A stretch of 64,000 bases of DNA, from the NCBI GenBank assembly GCA_017449065.1, contig JAFSKF010000025.1:46603-110602 (forward strand), in the 5' to 3' direction. Source of the stretch: Bacteroidales bacterium. Its GTDB lineage: Bacteria > Bacteroidota > Bacteroidia > Bacteroidales > UBA3663. The notes below the pieces were generated by a model that was given only the letters and a program-made list of their open reading frames with translations, made no database searches and was not told the DNA's origin. A program made the position numbers and the translations under genes. Shown here in pieces: positions 34,388 through 42,521 of the stretch. Numbering within the stretch: position 1 is the stretch's first letter; every line of letters starts with the position of its first letter.

Positions 34388-35995
34388 TTATGCTGAAGTC
34401 TTCCGGTGTAACCAAGGAGAGAAGAACTTCAGTCCGACACGACGCCAGGGTAACATACGATGCTGACTATAGCGACGGGCAGGCATGTCGTAGATCAGAA
34501 ACAGCGCGATGAGGAACAGTGTGGCATAGATGGCCCAGCCATAGCATTCGCGCACACCAATCAGCAACATTTGTGCAACAAACGCTTCCATGTATTCACC
34601 GAATTGGGCAGTCAGCAAAGAAATATGCTCTGCTGAATTGGTGAGGGTTGCTGCGTTGAGCCAAGGTGTGTAGCGGGCGAATGAATCAGCAACGGCATCA
34701 CCAAACAACTCTCCATAGATGGCAGCACCTACGCATCCACCGAATGCCATGTGGATGATATTGAAAAGAGAAAGGCCCTGGAAGAATGTGTGGAAGTCCA
34801 TCGAATAGTTCAGATGGACCATCAGCACGATACTCATCACCGTTGCGGCAAAACCGCGGCATACGAGAGGGAACCAAAGCTGGTTGAGTTCGACATTGGG
34901 ATCGATGAGGAAATACATGCAGACCATATAGAAGAGCACCGAGAACGTGGCGACAAGACCGAGACGCGTGTGACTCCAGTTCCGGAGTTTGAGCCACCAA
35001 TAGCAGAATCCGCAGCCCGAAAGACTGCCGGCAAGAACATACAGGTAGCGGTTGGCACCCCGGAGGTCACTCAAATGAGCGCATTCCTCGAAAAAGATTT
35101 CCTCCAGCACATTCTCAGCCGCCAATAGAGCTTCGAAGACCGTAATCAGTACCAGAATGGAAACTACATGCCGGAACTTGAACACTTTGCGACTGATATA
35201 GGCGTGCGGTTTAATAAGCATTCCATAGAGAATGAGACCGAACGTAATCAGGCTGGTACCTGTCAGCACCCAAGTTGTAGGATGGCTGTACCAGTCCATC
35301 CAGTCACCGTAACAAAGCAGATAGCAGATCTGAAGCAGAAAGGCAATCCAACTGATCATACCCACCCAATCGATGCCCCAGAGCGGTGTCTTCGGTATGA
35401 AGCGGAAATGACGTAGCATGATATGCATTGCCAGCAGGTTGAAGAACATCAGTCCTGCGATGGCGAAGTGAGTGAGTCTCCAATCGTCGAAACCGAAAGC
35501 AAACTGTACGCCTAACCAGCTGCTGACGTTGATGGAACCCATGATAAAGAGGTGCAGAATCGGGAAGAAGACCCGGAAATCGCGTGTGGGAGTCATCCAT
35601 AGTTGTATGGAAGAAATACATTCGAATGTGCCTTGCAGCTTGCATACGCCTTCGATGAAACAAAGCGTCCAAAGGAGAGGCAGGCAGTTGGTGTAGGGAA
35701 TCAGCAGATTGGTGACGATGATGCCCCACGCAGCGGCACGAAGCAGCGTGAAGTTGGTGAAACGGAACTTCATGCGAAACAGGATGGGGAAGTAGAGAGC
35801 CATGCCTGCCAGATTGCAGTAGAGGGCCATCAGCAGGTCTTCGCGCATCAGCTGCTCTTCACCGATCATGGCGTTGAGTGCGCCTAAATACCGGCCTCCA
35901 CTGAGCTGAAAACTCAGCGCAAAGAACATATATATCCAAGGATGGATCTGACTGGGAACCCACGGTTTGAACGCAGGGACACGAAAAGAAGACAT
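34388..35995 (-). CDS. MFS efflux transporter (EmrB-like, 14 helices)
   Basis: A 535-aa integral inner-membrane protein with about 14 hydrophobic segments. It lacks the strict EmrB motifs but has the same partners: an EmrA-like adaptor 46 bp upstream and a TolC-like gene before that, all on the minus strand. This branch (opening with ...HPWIYMFFALSFQLSGGRYLGALNAMIGEE) is seen in Bacteroidota beside HlyD/TolC genes, as I recall. It would drive export of a small molecule through the tripartite channel. The gene ends 6 bp from the convergent exonuclease gene, with no clear terminator between them. Confidence 0.78.
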   Translation of the reverse strand: MSSFRVPAFKPWVPSQIHPWIYMFFALSFQLSGGRYLGALNAMIGEEQLMREDLLMALYCNLAGMALYFPILFRMKFRFTNFTLLRAAAWGIIVTNLLIPYTNCLPLLWTLCFIEGVCKLQGTFECISSIQLWMTPTRDFRVFFPILHLFIMGSINVSSWLGVQFAFGFDDWRLTHFAIAGLMFFNLLAMHIMLRHFRFIPKTPLWGIDWVGMISWIAFLLQICYLLCYGDWMDWYSHPTTWVLTGTSLITFGLILYGMLIKPHAYISRKVFKFRHVVSILVLITVFEALLAAENVLEEIFFEECAHLSDLRGANRYLYVLAGSLSGCGFCYWWLKLRNWSHTRLGLVATFSVLFYMVCMYFLIDPNVELNQLWFPLVCRGFAATVMSIVLMVHLNYSMDFHTFFQGLSLFNIIHMAFGGCVGAAIYGELFGDAVADSFARYTPWLNAATLTNSAEHISLLTAQFGEYMEAFVAQMLLIGVRECYGWAIYATLFLIALFLIYDMPARRYSQHRMLPWRRVGLKFFSPWLHRKTSA

Positions 35996-36041
35996 TGTGA
36001 TAATTTAAAATTTCGTTATAACGTTCTGACGTTATTCCGGA

Positions 36042-37073
36042 CTAATAATTAACTTCACACTCCACGTTGAAGCCGGCTTTCAGTTTGGAGAGATCTTCGA
36101 CCGTATTGTTGCGGAAAGCAATGCGAACTGGGACACGCTGTTCGATTTTGACAAAGTTTCCGGTGGCGTTGTCGGTCGGGATAAGAGAAAAAGCAGAGCC
36201 GGTGGCATCGGAAATGCTTTCCACAACACCTTTGTAGGTCACACCGGGAACTGCATCTGCAGTAATGGTGACTTCGCTGCCTATCTGAATATTCGACAGT
36301 TGCGTCTCGCGATAATTGGCAATAATCCAAAGATCGCTGTTGTCAACAATCTCGACCATCGTCTGACCCGGGTTCACCAACTGTCCTTCATGAATATCCT
36401 TGGCACCCAATACGCCGTCAGCTGTGGCAACAATGACGGTGTAGCTCAGGTTGAGTTCTGCCAGTTCGAGTTGGGCTTCTGCCACACGCAGGCCTGCCTC
36501 GCTTTGCGATAGGCGGTGTCCCATTTCGGAAACGGCTAACGAGGTGCTCTGTTTGGCGCTGGTCACCTGTTCGTAGCGGGCTTTGGTGCTTTCGAACGCC
36601 GTCTTGACATTGTCGTACTGCTGGCGGGTTACGGCACCCTGAGCGAGGAGTTTCTCAAAACGGTCCAGTTCGCGTTTCGCATTCTCAAGTTGCACTTTCA
36701 CTTCCGCAATAGTGGCTTCGTTCACCTTGATGTTGTTGCTGGTGGTGGCCATACCTGCAGAGGTGGCTTTGGTGGCAGCCTGGGCATTGGCGAGTCCTGC
36801 CTGAGCCTGAGCTACGGCAAGCTGGAACTCTGTGTCTTCGATGATGACAAGTGTGTCGCCTTTGTGTACAGGCTGGTATTCCTCGAATCGGATTTCTTTG
36901 ATGAAACCCGCCACACGGGTATTCACCGGTGTGATGTGCTGGCGCACAGAGGCATTGTCGGTCCACTCGATATTACCGAGATGGACAAACCGGCTGCATA
37001 CATAGCAGAGACCTGTAACAATGAGTAAGATGACAACGATGTCGTATATGAGTTTTGTTTTCTTGATAGTCAT
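36042..37073 (-). CDS. HlyD/EmrA-family membrane fusion protein
   Basis: A 343-aa adaptor with an N-terminal transmembrane anchor (about 10-27). The barrel-sandwich half-motif FIKEIRFEEYQPVHKGDTLVII (about 56-78) is followed by an Ala-rich coiled-coil hairpin (about 80-205) and the second half YTVIVATADGVLGAKDIHEGQLVNPGQ (about 210-235), then a beta-barrel domain. This is the EmrA layout. It bridges the MFS pump and the TolC-like duct. It lies 11 bp after the tolC-like gene and 46 bp before the pump gene. Confidence 0.92.
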   Translation of the reverse strand: MTIKKTKLIYDIVVILLIVTGLCYVCSRFVHLGNIEWTDNASVRQHITPVNTRVAGFIKEIRFEEYQPVHKGDTLVIIEDTEFQLAVAQAQAGLANAQAATKATSAGMATTSNNIKVNEATIAEVKVQLENAKRELDRFEKLLAQGAVTRQQYDNVKTAFESTKARYEQVTSAKQSTSLAVSEMGHRLSQSEAGLRVAEAQLELAELNLSYTVIVATADGVLGAKDIHEGQLVNPGQTMVEIVDNSDLWIIANYRETQLSNIQIGSEVTITADAVPGVTYKGVVESISDATGSAFSLIPTDNATGNFVKIEQRVPVRIAFRNNTVEDLSKLKAGFNVECEVNY

Positions 37074-37084
37074 AGGGAAAGAAT

Positions 37085-38464
37085 TTATAGTGTGTGTGTA
37101 ATATATTTCAGTTTGTAATAATTATAAATGAGGTTGATCTGTGCATTCACCAAGCCCATGTCTGCGGACAGAAGAATGTTGGAAGCGTCGAGCATATCGG
37201 TGAGAAGAGCCAGATCGTTTTCGTAGCGGTTGCAGATGACGCTATAGTTCTCTTTGGCAAGCTCCACGCTCTTCTCTTGGGTGCGCACTTCGCTAAATGC
37301 CGTCATATAGTTCACATGACTGGCCTGCACTCCGTTTTCAACTCCTTCCTGTGCCAAGGCAACCGATTCGTTGGCTTTTTGCACTTCGATTTTGGCTTTC
37401 CGGACGCTATGGTTGTTCTTGTAGAGCGAAGACAGATTATACCGGATGCCAACTCCTATAAACCAGGCATTGGTGTTGGCATCCACTGGAATCAGATCAT
37501 TGGTGTAAGGTCCGCCCAGATGGTCTTCTGCAATCAGAGCGATGTGCGGTACGTTCTGAGCCTTGGAGGCTTTCAGTTGCTGATCTGCTATATTAGCGGC
37601 AAGTTGCGCCTGGTGTAGTCCGATGTTGCTCTGTGTTGCCTGTTCCTGCCAATGCTGTTCGACGGAAGAGCCGGCATACAGACGCTGTCCTTCCGTTTTC
37701 AGTTGCATGGTGTCGGGAAGAATGACACTTCCTTCGGGCAGATGCAGGGTGGAAGCCAACTGATGGTTGATGATCGAAGCGGCATCCTTCAGTTGCGTCA
37801 GTTGAAGCTGCAGGTTCTCCAGTTGCAGCTCATAGCGTGTAATGTCGTTTTTCAGGACCGTACCCTGTTCGAACCGTGCATTCATATTATCGAGCACTTT
37901 CTGCGTAAGTTCGATGTTCCTGCTCACCACTTCCTGTAGGTTCAGCAGCTTGCAGAGGTCAAGGTAGTAGCCTGTGAGCAGGAAACGGATGTCCTGCTGG
38001 TTCTTCTGATAGTCGAGTGCAGCCATCTGTTCGCCCAGTTTTGCCATCCGGACGCCAGCTGATATGGCACCACCCGCATACAGCACCTGCGAAGCCTCGA
38101 AGGCGAAATTGTTGCCCCAATGGGGAGTGTCTTGTTTGCCAAGCGTGGCTTGTCCGACGTATGGTGCTATGGCATAATGTATTTCGGTGGTGCCATGAGT
38201 CGAGAATTTCCGGTCCATGAGCGTGGCATTACCGATATAGCTGCCGCTTAAACTCAGGTTGATGTCGGGGAGGAAGGCACTTTTGGCCTCTTTCACAGAG
38301 GCGCTTGCACTTTCTTGTGCAGTTTGATAGACTTTCATGCTTTGGCTGTTTTCGTCTGCCATGCGATAGATATCTTCCAGACTCATGACCTGTTGTCCGT
38401 ATGTGCCGGAAGAAAGCGTTGCTATCGCTAAGGATACGAAAAGCATCCGTTTAAATTGATACAT
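37085..38464 (-). CDS. TolC-family outer membrane efflux protein
   Basis: A 459-aa protein with a signal peptide ending near TYG (residue 23). MSLEDIYRMADENSQSMKVYQTA is the standard OEP repeat start, and EVRTQEKSVELAKENYSVICNRYENDLALLTDMLDA near residue 395 is the second-repeat tunnel helix. It would form the outer-membrane duct for the adaptor and MFS pump downstream. It is the first gene of the operon; its promoter overlaps a 12-bp inverted repeat at 38563-38595. Confidence 0.92.
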   Translation of the reverse strand: MYQFKRMLFVSLAIATLSSGTYGQQVMSLEDIYRMADENSQSMKVYQTAQESASASVKEAKSAFLPDINLSLSGSYIGNATLMDRKFSTHGTTEIHYAIAPYVGQATLGKQDTPHWGNNFAFEASQVLYAGGAISAGVRMAKLGEQMAALDYQKNQQDIRFLLTGYYLDLCKLLNLQEVVSRNIELTQKVLDNMNARFEQGTVLKNDITRYELQLENLQLQLTQLKDAASIINHQLASTLHLPEGSVILPDTMQLKTEGQRLYAGSSVEQHWQEQATQSNIGLHQAQLAANIADQQLKASKAQNVPHIALIAEDHLGGPYTNDLIPVDANTNAWFIGVGIRYNLSSLYKNNHSVRKAKIEVQKANESVALAQEGVENGVQASHVNYMTAFSEVRTQEKSVELAKENYSVICNRYENDLALLTDMLDASNILLSADMGLVNAQINLIYNYYKLKYITHTL

Positions 38465-38562
38465 AATAATAGAATAATAAAACTTAAAAAAATATATACC
38501 TCAATACGAACAAGTATAACCCTATTGGTGTAACTGGAACTTCTTAAAAGGTGACAAAAAAG

Positions 38563-38595
38563 AACTTTGCATCCTTTTCGGTCGGATGCAAAGTT
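38563..38595. promoter_or_regulatory. Perfect 12-bp inverted repeat, probable operator of the efflux operon
   Basis: AACTTTGCATCC (38563-38574) and GGATGCAAAGTT (38584-38595) are exact reverse complements, 9 bp apart. The right arm covers the -7 box of the minus-strand promoter and the left arm lies just past the start site. This placement fits a repressor operator (TetR/MarR-like) or a +1 hairpin in the transcript. No regulator gene is adjacent. Confidence 0.6.
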
Positions 38596-38620
38596 ACGAA
38601 AAATGTGGCATTTTGCCAAA
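38589..38620 (-). promoter_or_regulatory. Promoter of the tolC-emrA-emrB-like operon
   Basis: On the minus strand, TTTG at 38620-38617 and TAACTTTG at 38596-38589 are 20 bp apart. Transcription would start near 38582, inside the inverted repeat. Confidence 0.65.
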
Positions 38621-38700
38621 TTATCAGGGCTTTTATAGCTGTCGTTTTTTTCAGATATCGAACAACGTTGCGTATTGGAAATGACAATTTGTCACGAATC

Positions 38701-40542
38701 TTATTCCCCTTTCATCGCCTTGATAGCTTCATATAAAGGCTTGGCTTCTTCCTGCGCTTCGGGAATCATCTTTTTGTAGTTTTTGAGGGCAATGTCGATG
38801 TAGAAATTCTTCTTTTCGGTATTACCGAGTGCCTGATAGAGATGTGCACCGATGTCTGCCAGATTGAACCAATTATAGGCATCGAATGAAGCGCTACTGT
38901 TCTCAACGCTCTTCTGCAATTCTTCCGATTTCAGAAAATACTTTTCGCATTGGGTGTAGTCTTCCAGATGCAGGTAGGCATCTGCCAGATTATTATAGAC
39001 ACCTTGCAGATAGATTCCGTTGGCATCCGGGTTCTGCCGGTATTCGGGTTCGAGAATCCAGGCATATTGCAGCTGGGCATCGATCAGGGCGTTCCAATCG
39101 GATTGCAGATAACAGATCTGGGAAAGATTCGTCAGACAATAGATATAGCTGGAACTCCTCGTTTCGTCTGGGATGCGGTTTTTATCTTCCGTATAGTGTT
39201 TGCGACTCATTTCCACACCTCTCAAGGCTTCTTTTCGGGCCTGAATCTGGTTGTCGGTATAGTAGAGTGCCAATCCGTAGCTGCTATACATAGAGGGCAG
39301 GATGTAACCGTAAACTTCGGGTTCCTCACGATACAATGCTTCAGCGGTCGGAATGGCCTCGTTCAGCGTTTCGATGATGCCCTGCGGATTGCCTAACCAG
39401 CGATAGCAGGTCACCAGATCGTTTTCTGCTTCGAGAATAGGTGCCGCCATGCGTTCCGGATGGGTCTGTGCGATCTCCTTCCGGATTGACAGCCCCTTTT
39501 GCAGTTGTTCGATTGCCTTTTCGAAATCCTGCATCTGTATGTATGCCTCGCTTAAATATATGTAGCCGTCTGCCTGATATTCCGGATGATCAGCACAACC
39601 TCGGATGTAGATGTTCAGGTAGGTCTCGCAATCTGCCAGATTACGTTGCCGGACAGCCTGCATGCCATAGGCAAAGACGACTTGCAGATTGGTGGTATCA
39701 GCATCTGCCACATTCTTGAGCAGGGTGTTGGCTTTGCGGATATTTTCGCGGCCGCCCGCCAGAAAATAGGTGTTGACCTGTCGGGTAATGGCTTGGTATA
39801 TATTCTCGCGATTGCTCCGCTTTTTTGCCTCGATTTGTGCCAGCTTTGCCTGAGCCTCGTCAATTTTGGCGATTTCGAGGCACTCTTTCTCATATTGGGC
39901 CTGATAGTCGTTCGATTCGTATTCTCGAATGGCTTCATCGATCTTGCCTTCTTTCACCATCAGAATCAGTTTGGCCTGCTTGCCGGAGAGTTCCGACAAG
40001 TCGATGCGTGCAAACTGATCGACATAGTTGTCAAGGTCTTCGAGTTGTTGCTGATACTGGTTTTCCAGGTCAAGCAGTTTCTGCCGGTAGGTCTCTTCCA
40101 GCATCTGAGTGCGTTTGCGTTCTTCCTCCAGACGGGTTTGTTCTGCTTTATACTGGCGGGCATAACTGTCGCTTGCCACGCGGTTGTATTCATCTCGCAA
40201 TGCCTTGAACCTGTCGCTTCTGCACAGCACCAAGGTAAAAGGCTGCTGCGGAGAGATGGTCCATTGGTCGGTGGCCTGACTGTTGAAAAGTTCGTATCCG
40301 GCTTTTTCGATGCGACGGATGGTCACTTTGTCACCGGCATGCAATGTGCGGAAGCGAAGGGAGGCTTGTCCGTTGGCATCCGAAATGACAGCACCGGCAT
40401 TCATGACGGTGACGCCCACATCTGCCAAAGGCGTTTTTTTCGAACTCCCGTTATATTCTTTTACAATGACCGTCTGCTCCACCTGAGCAGAACCCGTTGT
40501 AATCGCGGCGATTCCCAGCAGAACCAAAAACAGTTTCTTCAT
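38701..40542 (-). CDS. Secreted beta-sandwich, coiled-coil and TPR protein
   Basis: A 613-aa protein of unknown function. It has a signal peptide (to about residue 19, GSAQ), a carboxypeptidase-regulatory-like beta-sandwich (about 25-105: YNGSSKKTPLADVGVTV, SDANGQASLRFRT, RIEKAGYELF), a long coiled coil (about 110-255) and several TPRs (about 270-600), e.g. AYIQMQDFEKAIEQLQKGLSIRK and NNLADAYLHLEDYTQCEKYFLKSEEL. Its first ~265 residues align with the whole of the preceding gene's product, so they are tandem paralogues. The ATG overlaps that gene's stop (ATGA), giving tight translational coupling. It likely acts as a periplasmic scaffold. Confidence 0.82.
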   Translation of the reverse strand: MKKLFLVLLGIAAITTGSAQVEQTVIVKEYNGSSKKTPLADVGVTVMNAGAVISDANGQASLRFRTLHAGDKVTIRRIEKAGYELFNSQATDQWTISPQQPFTLVLCRSDRFKALRDEYNRVASDSYARQYKAEQTRLEEERKRTQMLEETYRQKLLDLENQYQQQLEDLDNYVDQFARIDLSELSGKQAKLILMVKEGKIDEAIREYESNDYQAQYEKECLEIAKIDEAQAKLAQIEAKKRSNRENIYQAITRQVNTYFLAGGRENIRKANTLLKNVADADTTNLQVVFAYGMQAVRQRNLADCETYLNIYIRGCADHPEYQADGYIYLSEAYIQMQDFEKAIEQLQKGLSIRKEIAQTHPERMAAPILEAENDLVTCYRWLGNPQGIIETLNEAIPTAEALYREEPEVYGYILPSMYSSYGLALYYTDNQIQARKEALRGVEMSRKHYTEDKNRIPDETRSSSYIYCLTNLSQICYLQSDWNALIDAQLQYAWILEPEYRQNPDANGIYLQGVYNNLADAYLHLEDYTQCEKYFLKSEELQKSVENSSASFDAYNWFNLADIGAHLYQALGNTEKKNFYIDIALKNYKKMIPEAQEEAKPLYEAIKAMKGE

Positions 40543-41327
40543 TTCTTAATATTTTCCATCATCTGAATCACTTGCCGTAGGGTGTCGATCGCTTCAGCCT
40601 TGTTATTACGCACAGCGGTCAGGCTGTCCTGGGCATTGGATATTTGTCTGATTTCCTTCGATTGAGTAACGTATTGACCTAAAAGATCCATTTGTTCGTA
40701 GCGTGTAATGGCCTCGTCGATCTTACCTTCTTGCACCAGAGCGATGATCTGCCGCTCCTGGTCCGACAGTTCGGAGAGATCGAATCGGGCAAACTTCTCA
40801 ACATACAGATCCAGATTCTCTAACTGCTGTTCGTACTCGTCCTGCACTTTCAGCAGTTCATCCTGATATTCCTTCTCTTTCAGCTTTCCGGCCTTGCGCT
40901 CTGCTGCCAGACGGGCTTTGTCTTTCTGTAGCTGGCGTCCGTAGCTTTCGCTGGCAATCTGGCTGTACTGGTCGCACAGTTGGCGGAATCTGTCACTCCG
41001 GCACAGTACCAGCAGGAAAGGAACGTTCGGGGCTACGGTCCATTGTTCCACCGCCTCTCGGTTGAACACTTCGTATCCGGCTTTCTCAATGCGGCGGATG
41101 ACCACGGGATCTCCGGCTTTGTTGGTGCGGAAGTTGAGGGTCAGTACGCCTTGTGCATCGCTTAATGCGGCACCGGCATTGGCAACCGTCAGGCCTACGC
41201 CTTGAATAGGCGTTTTAGCCTCTTTGCCGTTGTATTCCAGAATCTGAACCTGTTGCGTGCTTTGAGCATAGGAGAGCGCGGACAACAGAAGTGCCAGAAC
41301 CGGTATGATTATTCTTTTCATTGTCAT
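40539..41327 (-). CDS. Secreted beta-sandwich and coiled-coil protein
   Basis: A 262-aa protein with a signal peptide (about residue 21, SYAQ), a carboxypeptidase-regulatory-like domain (about 28-110: YNGKEAKTPIQGVGLTV, SDAQGVLTLNFRT, RIEKAGYEVF) and a Gln/Glu-rich coiled coil (about 120-260). The product is collinear with the N-terminal ~265 residues of the next gene but has no TPRs. It lies 6 bp after the TIR gene and overlaps the next gene by 4 nt. Unknown function; the set reads as a three-gene module. Confidence 0.8.
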   Translation of the reverse strand: MTMKRIIIPVLALLLSALSYAQSTQQVQILEYNGKEAKTPIQGVGLTVANAGAALSDAQGVLTLNFRTNKAGDPVVIRRIEKAGYEVFNREAVEQWTVAPNVPFLLVLCRSDRFRQLCDQYSQIASESYGRQLQKDKARLAAERKAGKLKEKEYQDELLKVQDEYEQQLENLDLYVEKFARFDLSELSDQERQIIALVQEGKIDEAITRYEQMDLLGQYVTQSKEIRQISNAQDSLTAVRNNKAEAIDTLRQVIQMMENIKK

Positions 41328-41333
41328 TTTGTC

Positions 41334-42464
41334 TTATTTGCCGGATTTGTGCAGCAGGAAAACCACATCAGCATCCACGGTTTCTTCCGGACTCTCAAAG
41401 AGTTCGTAGCCATCCGCACGAACCTCAACATCTTTGTATTCGCGTTGGGCATCAATCGGGATATCGACAGAGAAACGGCCCTCAGTATCCGTCTCAGCCG
41501 TGAAGGCGCCATTGTCGATACTAAATACGGCACCGGCAATCGGGTCCTGCGTCTCGAAATCGAGTACGCGTCCGGCAAAGAAGCGGAAGGTGTCGTCGCG
41601 CTTGAGGTTGAGAGAAAGTTCGGTTTGCAGTCCGGAACCGATTTGCTGACGGGTAGAAATGCTGTCGTAGTAGGGAGCCTTGAACGATACTTCTACGCTA
41701 CTCAGGCGACGGAACCCTGCCAGGCTTGAAAGCTGCAGGGTCGTGTCGAGCGAAGTGAGCTGATATTCGTTGCCGTTTACAGTCAGTACACCGCCCACAC
41801 CGTCGGGGGTGGTTCCGAAAGGAAGGTGATGCAGCTGATCGTGCAGGGTCATGGACAGTTGAACAGGAAATGCCAACCAATAGAGCAGGAAGAGAGCCAC
41901 AAGACTGCTCACGGTGCGCAAAGCAATACGACGACGGCGTTCGCGTTCGTGACGTTTCCAAAGCGTGTCGAACGAAACTCCCAGCATTCTGGAAACTACG
42001 CGGATGAACGCTTTCTCCTTACCGACTTCTTCGATGCTGACTCCTAACAGTTCTGTTTCCGGATGTTCGGATGTGTATTCCTTCAGATAGCGTGGAAAAC
42101 ATTCCAAGTTAGGGTCGTAGCAGTTTGGCTGACCATCGACGATCAGAGGAATGATGCAATCCAGACGGCCCCATTCGATGAACGACTGTACCTCTTTGCT
42201 TACCCATTCGGACTTGGCTGAATTGGGAGAGCAAAGCACGATGAGGAATTTGGAGGCAAGCAGATTGTCGCGCAACACGTTGCCCAGCACGCCCGTATTC
42301 AGGTCGGTCTGGTCGCGAAACACAGGACGGATGAAGCGACTGTCTTCAAACTCGTTGTGGATTTCAGTCGGAAGCTTATAGTGCTCCAGATTCTTTTGCA
42401 GCCATTTGGCCCACTTCACATCGTGGTGATTATAGCTGATGAACGCAAAATTTTTTCTTTCCAT
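41334..42464 (-). CDS. TIR domain - transmembrane - beta-sandwich protein
   Basis: A 376-aa protein with an unusual layout. Residues 4-~110 are a TIR domain (FAFISYNHHDVKWAKWLQ at the start, FLIVLCSPNSAKSEWVSKEV with Glu91 at the position of the NADase glutamate of SARM1-type TIRs, and CIIPLIVDG). A linker with GVSFDTLWKRHERERRRR follows, then one transmembrane helix (about 181-199), and a C-terminal extracytoplasmic part of which residues ~294-370 look like a carboxypeptidase-regulatory beta-sandwich (AGRVLDFETQDPIAGAVFSI, TDTEGRFSVDI, VRADGYELFES). The positive-inside rule puts TIR in the cytosol and the sandwich in the periplasm. The two following genes carry the same kind of sandwich. Whether TIR cuts NAD is not shown. 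Confidence 0.85.
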   Translation of the reverse strand: MERKNFAFISYNHHDVKWAKWLQKNLEHYKLPTEIHNEFEDSRFIRPVFRDQTDLNTGVLGNVLRDNLLASKFLIVLCSPNSAKSEWVSKEVQSFIEWGRLDCIIPLIVDGQPNCYDPNLECFPRYLKEYTSEHPETELLGVSIEEVGKEKAFIRVVSRMLGVSFDTLWKRHERERRRRIALRTVSSLVALFLLYWLAFPVQLSMTLHDQLHHLPFGTTPDGVGGVLTVNGNEYQLTSLDTTLQLSSLAGFRRLSSVEVSFKAPYYDSISTRQQIGSGLQTELSLNLKRDDTFRFFAGRVLDFETQDPIAGAVFSIDNGAFTAETDTEGRFSVDIPIDAQREYKDVEVRADGYELFESPEETVDADVVFLLHKSGK

Positions 42465-42521
42465 TGAATGGGATTTTCAAAGTTTATGTCAGTTTTTTAT
42501 TTCCTATGTAATAAGTTCCGG

